Shown piece by piece: positions 23,641 to 36,400 of a stretch of DNA of 64,000 nt (its first letter is position 1; each line of letters begins with the position of its first letter). Made by a program: the position numbers and the translations under genes. Location: the NCBI GenBank assembly GCA_037576195.1, contig CM075101.1, positions 42,470,001 to 42,534,000 of the forward strand. Direction: 5' to 3'. Source of the DNA: Phytoseiulus persimilis (lineage: Eukaryota > Arthropoda > Arachnida > Mesostigmata > Phytoseiidae). The notes beneath the pieces were generated by a model, which was given only the letters and a program-made list of their open reading frames with translations, was not told where the DNA came from and ran no database searches.

Positions 23641-26600
23641 CGGCCGAACCTCTCAGCCAGCCCTCAGGAGTGCACCGGAATCACATAAAGTATTGCTTCA
23701 GCAACACTCCCTATCGCCTCGCAAATCCCATTGCGGGCGGTGGGCGCGTCTCTCAACTAGGAGCTTGATTAGGAAGAACGCAATTCCATGCGGTCGTCTC
23801 ACTTTGGCGCGTTTGCGGCAATTCTGGTCTGTGGATGTCAGCTGCGTTCATGGAACATGGCAAATCTGTCGTTCGAAACCAGCTCTGCCCGTCCACAAAT
23901 TCCAGGCTAGAGGGAGCTTCTTCACAACCCCTGCCCGTATCCTGAGGGAACAAGGACTCCCCGAAACGTGTCGCTCAGGTTCGTCGCGGTTCCGGCGAGA
24001 GAGTTCCTGCGATTTCCCGCGGATAGTGCGGCGCAGTTGAATGATCTCTTCTCGAGCAAGGGGTCAACTCATTCGCCGAGCCGACATGGAGGATCCCTAA
24101 GATATCATTTCAAGGAGAGGTTCATGTTTCCGACTTCCGTTAGCAAACAAGTCATGCTCTGGTCGCCTACTGTATGGGGCTGAGGCAGTTCGATTGCAGG
24201 GGAGGAACTGATCTTTGAATTCCTCCGGGAAATCTTGCTTCGATCAACAGCGGTGTCATCTGCCATAGATGGATGAGCCTTGGACAGAACGATGACTGCA
24301 TGGGTCGGGTTACGTGGTTGCAGGAAGTAAAGCGTATGTTGTTCCTGCATGACCTACCAGATACGCGGAGGCAAATGGTGGAAGTGTTGCTGTTTGGACG
24401 CAGAGAAAGCTCTGGGTGCCGCTTTCCATGGGCTCATAAGTGTCGGGCCTCTGTTTCCACAGGAGCACCTTGAGCGGTAGTCCGAGCAGACCTTCCCGAT
24501 CGTTTCGCTAATGGAGCTCTCGTCTAATGTGTATCGGAGGCTGAAGCTCGGAACTCATCCTTGAGATCTGCAATTCACCTGAGCTAGATGGCTCGCTCTC
24601 GGTCCGTACTGTTGAAAAGTACATGTATGATCCACGAGCTTGCGAATCGGGTTTCAATCCCTCCCAAAACTATCTTGCAGGCTTTCACTACGGGTTTTGC
24701 AATGCGACTCCCCGCCCCAGCCTCACTGATTCCCGAGGCCCGCCTCTCAAGGATTTCCTGGTTACTGCATTCATCTCAAGGCCAACCACTGCTGAACTTG
24801 CTAGTCATGGATACCGCGGGTCTTGTGATTTCAGAGACTGTGAGCCTCGACCCTCCGAAAGCGGGAGGCGAATGAGCGCAGCTGTGACACTGAGTGCACC
24901 AGCGATCCATGGGAACATTTGATACGTAGACACCTTTGGCGGATCCTCTTCCCAACTCTAGACTGCTTGCTCAGAGTCGAGGGAGCGGTGTCGCAGGAAG
25001 TCTTGAGAGAGCCTTAGTTTCCTTCAGGCCCGACCCGGGCCGAGGCTTTCATCGAGAATTCTGGCGCGCAACTCGAGGGCTCAATGGATTCGCTTCTAAC
25101 GGGAAACATCGCAAACGCTTCTCCGGCTGTCAGGTGGGACCTATATCAGTGAACGAAAGAATGAGATGCGGTCCTCGGGTGAATAGTCCACCGCCTATCG
25201 GATAGGGGGAGGCTCTCAGAATTTCAGGAGTTCCTGCCGGAGAAACGAGAAGATTTGTTTGAGAGAGCTGGCTGCCTTTCTCTCAAACGGCTCTGAGCTA
25301 GAGCTGGTCGTATATCAAGATTGTGCATTGCTTCGTTTGTGCACTTTCCACCCATCGCCAGTTGAGAGCGTTGGTTTCTTGTCATGATTAACATCGCGGG
25401 CTGACCCGAAGAGACATCGTCACAGGCATTACTATATTTGGACCAAAGTGCCCTTTAGTGGGAAACTCTACTCGATCAGCCCGTAGTGGCCGGAGGAGTG
25501 TGGCGATGCCCGCCCATCTTAAAATATGTATCAAACTTCGCACTCCGCAAACGCGAGTTTGTGACGTCATCTGGAGATAAGCGGCTTTTGCGAATGCGTT
25601 GATGCTCCGAGGAGATCGACAACGAGCTCTTAGAAGAGTATAAAGTCGCAGTTTCGATAGGAAGCGTCGTCCTCGCCGAAGCCCGTCCATTCTCATGGTC
25701 AGCTTCTCTGTGGCCCTCCCTCGGTCAAGATCTCCTAACTCCTGATCAGACTGTGATTTCTGGAACGACGGCGCGGCGATTCGAAGTCGATTGCGGGAAC
25801 TACTCCTTGTTTGCACCGACCTGGATGGATGAATGAACCATGCGTAGAATGCGTTCCCCCAAAATTAGTCGGAAAGTTTCACAGTAATCTTAGACCTGGG
25901 TTTCGTTGGTGTCATTATCACGTGCTCGATGAACTATGCTGATCCGTTTCAGCGGTCGGGAAAGGGGAGGGAGGGAGATGGGAATACAAATGAACGTCTG
26001 ATTATATTCGCCCCCACCGCCTGTGGTCGGAACACTGCGGGCGTCGTGGAAATATTGGGTATGGAACATCTACGGAGCTTCCTGGAGAGTTCTCGACATA
26101 TATTCAAAATCGTCGGCTTGATTTCATGATCGGAGCATGCCGATTGATGCTTGTCGGGCAGGAACAACTCTTTCTATCTGCAGAAAGATCCGTCGCCCGC
26201 ACGATTTTGATGTTTTCACAGCGATAAGCATACAGCATACGAAGCTGCTTCTGAAATGGTCCAACTTCATCGGGGTTGCAGATGAAAGATCCTCCCTCTC
26301 GTACCACATTTTTTTCTCTCTCGTCTAGTTGTCACCCAGAAGACGTCCTTCGCCCCCTCAGAGCGATCTCATTTGAGAACTTTCGTTGCGAGTGGACGTC
26401 CGGTATCGATGGCCAGCCGACGCTTTCAACTCGAACAAAGACCGCCCACTTGGTAGGAAATAGCATTGTGCTGAATTCAGAGGCACAAAGGTACACAAGT
26501 CATGCGAGCGCCTTCTTGAGAGGGAAGAAGCGAGCTGACTGAGAACAACTCGGAGCGTGAGAGCAGCGAATAAGGAGTCAGCGTTCTGAGGACTGAGTTT

Positions 26601-27185
26601 TTCAGTGGCTCCCGTTTTCCGGCCCGATCCATCCATCTCTTCGACTTGCGAGAGGCGTCACGCCACGTTTCCGATAAGACATCACAATTGCTACGACGAT
26701 TGTACACAGAAACAAATCCAGGGTGCGCGTGGAGTTTTCGGGAATGATTTGGATCACCCTGATGACTCCGAGTCACAAATTCACTGAGCGAGGGATTCGC
26801 ACCTTTGAATTTCAAGTCGGGGATAGTCAGAAATGCGTGTTTTTATTCTTTATCAGAGTATTGATGGTTTAGGAGGAAATCAGTGTTTTCTTTCCGTCTT
26901 TGTGCCATGAAAATATACATCCCAGGAGTCGAAAGTTATCACCCAATTCGCAGCCATCTTCCAAGGTGGTCTTCCTCGAACTACGATCGCGGTCATTGAT
27001 CCACATTCTTCTATTACTCCTGATGACAAGTCTCCTCCGTTTTCTATAATATTCACATCGGAGGAGATCGTTCTAAGCGATTGTTCCAACTGGATGAGAT
27101 CCATCGGGAACCGATAGTTCCGAGCTTGAGTTCTCTTCTCGACAGTTGACAACTTGGTTCGAACACGAGTTGGGAATGGAACCAA
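22120..27185. other. Intergenic DNA downstream of the receptor gene
   Basis: There is no convincing gene. Frames up to 157 codons (22571-23044, plus) overlap open frames on the other strand. A short minus-strand frame at 26602-26772 encodes a hydrophobic segment and is discussed as a finding. A 32-base T run lies at 23609-23640. Confidence 0.35.
23609..23640. repeat. Poly-T run of 32 bases
   Basis: This is an uninterrupted homopolymer. It could be the poly-A tail of a minus-strand retrotransposed sequence, but no adjacent coding relic was recognised. Confidence 0.9.
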
Positions 27186-27188
27186 CGA

Positions 27189-27433
27189 TCAATCTCTATG
27201 CAGATGAGAGGGCGCAGAGATGAGTTGACGATCGAATCGGAAGAGAATCGTTAACGTCGTCCATAGGGTCCGGTCCGGCCCACGCGGCTTTCTGCACAGA
27301 TGTCTCAGAGTCGAGCTTCGACTTCGTCGTCTGCGCCCATAATTCTGATCTCCATAGGGATTTCCTGACCCTGCTTCACCGGGCCCAACTCGGCGCCACA
27401 TTTCTCTGCAACCGTGTCGAAACGTTTCAGACT
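27189..27433 (-). CDS. Receptor exon J: C-terminal tail (tentative)
   Basis: After a 63-nt intron (27434-27496, GTGAGC...GGTCAG) the phase-correct frame reads ESETFRHGCREMWRRVGPGE and stays open to a stop at 27189-27191. It is Arg-rich and not conserved, as C-tails often are. The intron has no stop and is a multiple of three, so retention would also keep the frame. Confidence 0.55.
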
Positions 27434-30400
27434 CTGACCAGGCGATGAAGGACGTCAGACTCGATACTCCGCTAAGGATGGATGAGAAAGGCTCACCTTG
27501 CAGGCCCCTGGGATCTCGATTGTGTGTTAGTTGTGTCGTATCGCGGCTTCGCCTTTGCAATGAAAGAATTTTGAGCTTGACACATTCTGGAAGCAATCTG
27601 TAGGCTTCTGTCTGTACCTCTCCGTTGAGGAAACAATATAGGAGCGCTACGACAGAGCCCTGAAATACGTGTTAGACATTCAGTCGAGGAAGTTTCTCAT
27701 CGTCAGTGCTGCTAGTTGTCAACCCAATGACAAGCCTCGTGGAGAATGAGATTCCCCAGCTCGTCAATGAGCTGTCATGTTCTAGGATGGATGGAACGAA
27801 TATTTGTGGCGGAATGTTCCCACAGTCTGATGCCATTCGATCATTCAATGTACGAACTAGTCACTTAGACCAGAGAATCTCAAAAGGCTCCAGTTTGAGG
27901 GCAGCGGTGCGGCAGAATCGAGCGTACAACAAAAACCTTCAGGAAACTATTCCCAAGTCCATGTATGTTGTCACGAATCGACCAGAAGACAAAATCCCGG
28001 CCGCTCAAGCATGATTCATCCTTCAGTTAAGAACGGCCTTCATGAATCCATCTCGATCTGCGCGGTGCAACTACAGGAGGCGGCCCCGAACTCGAGTAAT
28101 ACTGGAGAGGGAAGAACCTCTTTCGAGCGTAGAAAGATGCGACATCACCCTCCGAACAGAAGCGCTTGTCGGAAGGGTTTACGACGCTTGGGAGAATCTG
28201 GTTGTGGTTTGCTGCTCTCGGGGCCCAGGGGGTCGGTCAGGTATCAGGAACGAACACGGAAGGGCGCCTTAGCACAACATCAGTTCGTCGTCCATCATGT
28301 CTTGGGTTACAAGGGACATCGTGTCCAACTTATGTTCCGGTCGTGAGCCCATCCTCGATTCCTCGACATTTTTCTGGCATCGGCTTGGCGAACGGGCCTG
28401 GAAACTCATATTCTCAGGGTAAATGCACATTCAGGGTGGTTTTAAGTTGAGCTCCTAACCGTGGAACTGAGTGCCCCCGTGATACGCTCGCCCGTTTCGG
28501 CATCTTAGTCTGACGTCAGCGAAAGTCGGAATCAAGAACTCATATTGCATAGAAAACGTCAGAGGAAATACCAGACTAGTGCGGGAGCTTCAGAATCTGC
28601 GCTTGGGAAAGTCGAGGCAGAATCAAGTTCAGCCGTGCAGCCGAGCAACTTTTGCCAGGAGGATAATGAATGAGGAGTTGAACCCCCTGTCGGAACGTAA
28701 CCCTTCACCAGATGTTTTCGAAGTTCAGGAGAGTTATACTCGAAGTTTGAGTGCAGCTCCTTGACTCTTGGAGCCGAATGAAAGTTCCCTTTTTCATTCT
28801 AACGTCCTCCCCTCGAGCATACCAGAATGAGGACACTTCTCTCGGCTCTGTTGAACCTTTGTCTGATTTCTCTCAACGAGTCACTCGAGGGATGGGATGA
28901 TAAAGAAGCGGCTCCGGTTGTTTTTCGACGTGGTTCCATCTGGGCGCCGTCCGCCGTTCGACCACCGCCTCGACACGTTCCATTAACTTGTTGCTTGGAA
29001 CTTTGTTCAGAGATCCGCCCTATTTCCCATGGAGAGCCAGCGGGTTTCGCACTAGCGGCCCCTCTCCAGGCCTCAGCAGAGCCACGAATCTCACGCGTTC
29101 GCTCAAGTTCACCAAGTCTTGACTACTCACCTGAAACGACGTGAATAACTGATCGATGTAAAGCCAATAGAGCTCGTAGAGAGGGGTAACGGCTGCGATG
29201 GACATCACCATCAAAATAATGTGGTGAGCCCCGAATAAGGGCACTAGGACGAGAGTGGATTTGAACCATTTCCTGCGGGGAGAGAATCGTCCATAAAGCC
29301 AGGAGCCGATCAGCTCTGAGTCTGAACTCTTAGCAAGTTCTCTCCTCCACTGCCCCTTTGATGTTGTCGACGATGCAGTATATATTGGCATCTATCAACG
29401 GCTGCTCACGCCGCCATCCAGGCTGATGGACAGGCAGTGAACGGAGAGAGAGAGGAGGATTTGGGATGAAAACTCTCAAGTTTGACATTTTTACTCACTT
29501 ATACTTAAACCGACGAGCTTCGGGCTCGTAAGAGCTTGACATCTTGATGAAAACGACGCGGGTGATATTGAGGAAGAATATAAAATTGAGCTGAAATCGA
29601 CCAAAGAAACGGATGAAGAGCAAATATGATTTCTCCCACCAGCAAAGCCTCGGAGCCCGACGACGTGAGCGCGAATTTGATGACTCTCGCTCGCTTGGAG
29701 AAAGTTATTGGCGCAACAGAGATCTCTATGAGCACGGAAATCATCCGTGCGCACCTATAGTCTGATTACTCTATCTGTGCAGGCACCGGGTCATTTCAAA
29801 TGCTCCTTGAGGGCTCACGTCGACAATCGTCGGTATTCCTCCATCACCACGGTCCGAGGCACTAAGAATTCGCTCTCAACAATAAAAACCTGCTTCTGAT
29901 CAGAGTGGAAATAAGAACCGTGGAGAGAGTTCAGAACAGAGCTCCACGGAAGACCTGAGACGTTGCGATAAGATCGGAGGATCAGGGATGGCGAGAATAA
30001 ATCTGCGCGAGGCTTGGATTCGCCCAGATATCGACAGGACTCGCTCTAAAGTTCGTCTCATCTCGCCTCCCGGAGTTTGGTCATAACTTCGTAACTTCGC
30101 GGTCGAGTCGTTTCATTTCATGGCTTTGCAAAGGAATTTTACGCTCGGTCGTTTCCTCCTAACACTAGGTGTCAGTTATATGAGTCTTGATCGAAAGCAG
30201 TTGAGCATTCTGGAGTTTTTCCGATTCTTGCGATTCCAAATGAATGCTTGTCAGAGAGCAGTTCCCAAACGCTGGACATGGGAAAAAAGTAGAAGCCCGG
30301 CCCTCGCGCCAAAATGACAACTCCGACACGGTCGCGTGAAAATGTCTCATCTTCTAGAACACGATGCGGGCACCTCAAGCAACAGCTATCATCTTACAAG

Positions 30401-33400
30401 ATAGCACACCCACCAGTCTCAGTCCCGAGCTCCCATATCTCAGAGAGCAGCGATTTTCGGTGGGGCAACTTGAATTTTCTCGCGGCAACAAACTAATTCA
30501 ACGAGCTGCTTGTGGGAGCAGCCTTCTTCGAAGACGGGTCGCACTCGCATGGGGAGTTCATATTGAGGCAAGCCTCAGCATGCGCGACAATGCGATTATT
30601 CATCGACCGGAAAACCACACCCGCGACGCTCCTTCACGGACCTTAATCGTGCAGGGTTTCTCTTCCTTTCCGTTCCCGCTCCAGAGCTAGCGAGTGGATC
30701 GGCTATCGAGTTGTTCGAGTGCTCGTATTGCGGGTTTGTGAGAGCCGTTCGATTGCCATTTCCATGGCTAATGAATCCGGTGCACCGACAACGAGTTGCC
30801 CGTCGCCTTCGGTACACCGAACACGTCTGCTCGGACTTGCGGGGCTAAGCGAGGACTCGACTGGCTCAACGAGAGAGAATTTCGGCTGCCGTCGATACGA
30901 ATCGATCCGGCTCGGGAACGATCCACTGCAAGTGAAGCGGGTTTGCATCCATTGCCCATACGGAAGGAATCTGGATCAACTTACCACGATACTCATGGTT
31001 ATAGGACCCCTTAGAAGCCATTCTATCCACTTGGAATCTGAAGCCCAACAGCTAGAATGAAACGGAGCGAGTTAATTTATTGGATCCGCACCGAATGTCT
31101 TCCCCATCGAGGAGTGCCGGGGACAACTTCTGCTTTTGTTTGCATTCCAATCCGTTGGATGAGAGAACGGTTGAGTGATCCTCTTGAAACATCCACATAT
31201 ATGCTTAATTTTTGGAATCAGGAACATTCGGGACAGACGGAACTTTCGAACGAAGTATGGTGCCGGGATCATGAGTACGCGTATCACTTCGCTTCTTCCA
31301 AGACTCAGGCGCTCCCCTTGAAGATGAATGCTAAGTACTCACATGTTGTTTCCCACAATGTCTCTGACGACGGCCCAAACGACGACGAAAGGCACTGGGA
31401 GTCCTGGAATCATTGAAAGACCTCGTTCCAAGCCTTCTCTCACTCGAATTTCCCTCGTAACCTCAACGTATAATGCACTCGAGGATTGGGGAAGCTCGTT
31501 GACGATGATTTACCCTTGTTCCCTCTTGTTATAATGGTCTCAACGAAGGGAGAGTGTCCGAAGGGAACAAGGGCCGCTAACTCACCCCAACCCATGATGA
31601 CGAATTTGGTGATGTGAGTATTGTGGTCGGCGTAAACCGACATGAAAATCAGGCTGTGCAGATAGAGACCTTCCATCAGAATCCAGCAGTAGTTCGCCAT
31701 TAGTGAGTAGTGGAATATCGACATCAAGAACCAACAGTCAAAATCCAGCTGGAAACAGCAAAAAACTTCTCTTATCATCGTGGCGATCCATGCCATGGTT
31801 GTTCGGCCAAGTGGCCGAGGCACGAGATTTTTCATTCCACTTGGGAACGACAGAACTGCCAGGAGTTCGCGAGAGCGAGACGACAGCAGCCGATTCTCAC
31901 AAGCTACCATCGACCTGAACGGGGTCTCCTTTGTCGGAAAACCGTTCCTCGAGAACTCGGAGAGCTCCTGTCTGTTTCCCTCCGAACGAGATTTCGTCAC
32001 TATTGACTTTCTCTGACTAGAACCGGCTCCCGTTGCCACATCCCGGTTGAGTGTTCCCCGAACGGGGTGACATAAACTCGGCCGGAAGCTCAGTTCAATT
32101 GAGAGATTGTTTTATTATTGGCAAGATATTAACCCCGATGCCACTTTCCGTTAGCGCCTTCCCGAGCCCGTCGCGCGGCGGTCGGGATCCAGATAAGTGG
32201 GAAATATCCTCGGAGCTCAAACGGACCGAACCCACCGCTCGCGTTCTTCTATGTCATCCCTCCTTGAAGGATAATGATCTGCGCGACAATTTCACAAGCC
32301 CTCGTTGGGCATCGATGAATCCGGTCCTGAAAACAGACGGAGTTTTGACTCTGCTCACGCAACAGCACGAATCCAACTACAGCGGGAAATTGAGTTGACT
32401 TCAAATCAGATCTGACGTCTCCTGGTGCAGGATAGAATGGGAACCATTTTCTCGGCGAGGTGATCAACAGCCGATGTTCTTCACAGGATGTGAATCCGCC
32501 TTCGGATCCTGATCAACCGCCTCATTAAAACGAACAGCAGTTGACGAACCAAACACTGCTGGTAATAGGATGCTCTCCCGTGACTGTAGTGGCTCATTCA
32601 CTGCTGAGTAAAACTTCTCCCGATCAGGTCTTCGTAAATTGAGCGAAAAAGACCATTTTACTGTCGCATCATTCAGGTTTGAGCTTCTTCAGTGCAATTC
32701 TGAGAAGACTGGAAATGTATCTCTGGTCACGCCGAGAAACTGAAAGATACATATTGGAAGAGCCGCAGAGGAGCTTGAATAAAGTTACAATCCAAGATTG
32801 TTGAGCAGAACGCAGTTGTGACACCCAGGGAAGGAGGACGTGAGGCGAGTATTATCGGAGTGTGGGATGCTCTTAAAGCTCGGAATTGAACGGGTGGTAA
32901 GAGCTGGAAAGTTCAAGCAATCATCATTCCACAGTTCCAATCTATCTATTTGGGTAGATCGGCGAACGGATGTCGTACAGCTGAATTCATTCATTCAATT
33001 TTCCGTGGTGATATAGCATGATCATTCGATCCGTTCATGGATCCGTCCATATATTCATGATATGATTGAAGGTGTTCAATGGATTATGGGTAGGCTCCCC
33101 AGCTCCAGTGATGATAGTCTCGAAATACCTCCCTTGGAACAGCCAAGAGATCGGTCGAGATCGGCCGAGAGACAATCAGATGACTGGAGATTATTCTCGC
33201 ATATCCGAATTCCCACATGCCCTCATGTCGCGTAAGACACCGGAGATGATTCAGAAGAAGGACTCATCTCAGCCGACTTTTCCCACAGGTTCTCCAAAAA
33301 TTTGGCTTTCCTGGATTCTTAACATCAGTTCACCGAGCTGCGAGGGACAGACATGTTCTTCCGTGGACTGGTCTTGTTTCTGTCTACTGGAATGACGATT

Positions 33401-36400
33401 CCAGAGTTCAAGGGCTGCGACTCAGGTGCGATTCCTATTCCCTGTGAGGAACAGCGCATCATTCTCAGGAATGGCGGGTGAGGCCCGGCGCTCGACTTAT
33501 GTATGACAGCAGCACCCGTCGCCGCGGAGGATCGAGCAGACCCGAATTTGCAAGTCAAAAACGTTGTTCAACGGGCCACTGTAGTTTATCCCGCGTTGAG
33601 CAGGTAATGTTCGCGCAGACATTGGATGTGATATTGCGCCAGAATCCGTGCTCTCTGGCCCTGATGCTCACCAGGCTGGCGAATTATCATATTCACGCGT
33701 CGGCATGATCAGTGAAGACTTTCCGGAGGAGAGATCGTGTGCTCCCATGTTTCTCGGAGCTGTTGAATCCTTGTTCGATTTCGGCAGAACGAGGAATGCG
33801 AGTTTGCTTGCTTTGAGTTTTGCAACTTGAGCGAGAGCGATGGAACTGTGCATGAGACCCAACACCGCTGCTAATCCTCCTCATCGGCGTCCCACATAGA
33901 CCTGTTTTCCGTTTTAACGCCTAATGGAAAATAGTACTTCCGTTATAACGAGAGATGAATTTCCGGTATAGCAGAAAATCGATTCGGGAAAATAAATGGA
34001 AGACTTCCCATCTGTTCAGACTTTGCTGTACTTCTCGAGAACCAGCTCCAGGAGCACCAAGAGACAAGAGACAACGGTGATCTCACGCGCCTCTACTGTG
34101 TGTGTGTGAGAGAACTCCGATCTCTCTGATGCTGTCGCTCAAATATTCCCTCAAAGATGCTGGTGGATATCTGGGGGATTTCTATCACAAATCATGTATT
34201 TCCATGGAACTTCGGGAGTGCGAACCGGGTCTCGAGTTGAGCTCACACATTAAGTTACACCCATCGGCGACCTCTACTTTGAGGAAATATTCGAATAACT
34301 TGCTATTCGATGAGGCCTTGCGGTACGCGCTGATGATCAGGCTCGTATTTGTGCTGCATTTCCTGACGCTATGGGAGCAGAACTCTAGCACCCCACAATA
34401 ACCTCACAATCGAGAACGAGAGAGTAAAATTTGCAGGAGTACGAGAATATGAAGAGGCAGTCGATACAGGAACATATATGTATGTTGACATCACAGAGAT
34501 GTTTGAATAAACATAGTCATGTAAGTTTCAATTGGATCCATCCTCATATTGTCGAAGCGTCACGAAGATCGAGCGAAAAGTCTTACTTGAAGCGTCACAG
34601 AGATCCTGAGACGCGTCAAGTTTGTAGCGTCAGAAAAATCGGGCGAGACTCCTTATTATAATGCAACTTGCAGCCTCAGAGGGATTAGGCGAATCGGCTC
34701 GCGTCTTCTTCGTAGTGTCTAACAAATTCAGCAACGCGTTGGGCTCGTAGCGGCAGAGAGGTCGAGCAAAGCATCTCGCTCGGAGCGTGGAAAGGATCAC
34801 ACGAAGCTTCTTGCTGGGAATTCCCGAGTATCCTCTGTTTTCCGGTGACCGGGAATGGATATTCGCTCTCCGGATCCAAACACGCTGCAGCCGCGGGAGA
34901 TGACCCTGGTTCCTAGTCTCTTGGTACCCCTGGTGCTGGATCTTGAGCAGTTCCGCTGGGTATGGACAAACAGCAAGTCTTCCATTCCTTTTCCCGGATT
35001 GATCTTCCGTTATAGCGGCAATAGATTTTCCGTTGTTACGGAAATACTATTTTTCGTTATGCGTTATAACGGAAACTAGGCCTGGTCCCACATCGGGGGT
35101 CGGATAACCCCAGAGTCTGGGAGATGACGGACTACTCTTCCGACTGAAAACATCACAGGATATTTTGCTTGCGTGCACGCATGTGAATCCCGATAATTTT
35201 GCTCGATGTAGAAATGCGTCGAATGTTGCGTCGATTACGGAGCAATGCCAGATCTTGGAAATGTCATCGATGACTGCGAATTCTCAATATATTCATGGCT
35301 GAAAAAGTAGTCCCTTATACGCCAGACTCCAGTGTATATCAGGGAAATAGTCGGCAACGCAGGGCTGGTAGAGAGCTTAGGACATCCTTTCTTCACTATA
35401 GAGACTTGGGAAAAGGAGGACTCGACAGGACAGCTGATATAGAGATCGATGACCGACACAGCCCGAGCTCTCCGCAAAGGGCTCTTTCGAAGAGGCGAAA
35501 CTCATCTCACACTGGATTACAACAGTTGCATTCTCACTAATCCTGCCGATATAAACTTGGTTTATGTCTCTCCCTTGAAATTCATGGATGTTCGCTCTCA
35601 TTTTCAATGACGTGTTACTTCAAGCTCTGGCTACGGCGATGCTGGAAGTTGATACATGTTTCGGGGCAAGGCGATATATCTTCGATCGCTGGTCAAGCGA
35701 CCTCGATTTGCCAGTCGGATCGCATTCCAAGCGGCGACTCCTTACAGCAAAGTTCCTAGATACGAGCTCAAAGCTCGACGTGAAATAATTTGAGGGTTAA
35801 AAATCGCCCACGAACGCATCGAAAGCTGAAGTTGTACTCAATCTCGTAGAACAGAGCGGATGAGCTCCTCTTCCTCACAGGAGCCTTTGGGACTCCCCTG
35901 GATTTCACGTGAATTTTCTGAAGACGCGCACACGAGAGATGAGCGGGGAACCCGTTTACGTGCTAAACAATGTTTATTGAGGGCGGACGTCCGAATCGAT
36001 GTAAACAACGAATGTTTGCCGTGATCCCGCTCCCAGCTTGAAGCGAGATCTGAGGGGCTGTCTTGAACCCGATGTAGCTCAAGCACCCGCTCGCTTGTCC
36101 CCGTGATAGCCATCTAATAATGAAAGCTCGAACACTCGTCGATCCTTAACGGGGACAACAAAGAGCACAGCCACTCGGTTTTGTGTTAGTGCCGATGGGA
36201 GCACGTCGCATACCATAATGAAACTGTCTTCGCAATCAGCCGTTTGCACAGATGCTCGTCATATTCTTTATGACGGCCTTGCAGACGTTGAGGATACAGG
36301 AAATGCAGCTCGTTGTCGATCCAAAAAATCCAGTGCCGCCATGTGCTGCGATTGTTCCATCAGGCTGTTCTACGAAGCGTCGGAACTCGCCGAGCTCTCG

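Noticed and set aside
26640-26720. TM7 exon candidate with ICFCVQSS reading
   Set aside because: The frame stops at once, and the true TM7 exon was found at 27497-27659 with matching splice phases.
27305-27433. Alternative frame SLKRFDTVAEKCGAEL as the receptor tail
   Set aside because: It cannot be reached in phase from the exon I donor: an upstream TGA blocks every other visible acceptor. Kept only as a note in the findings.
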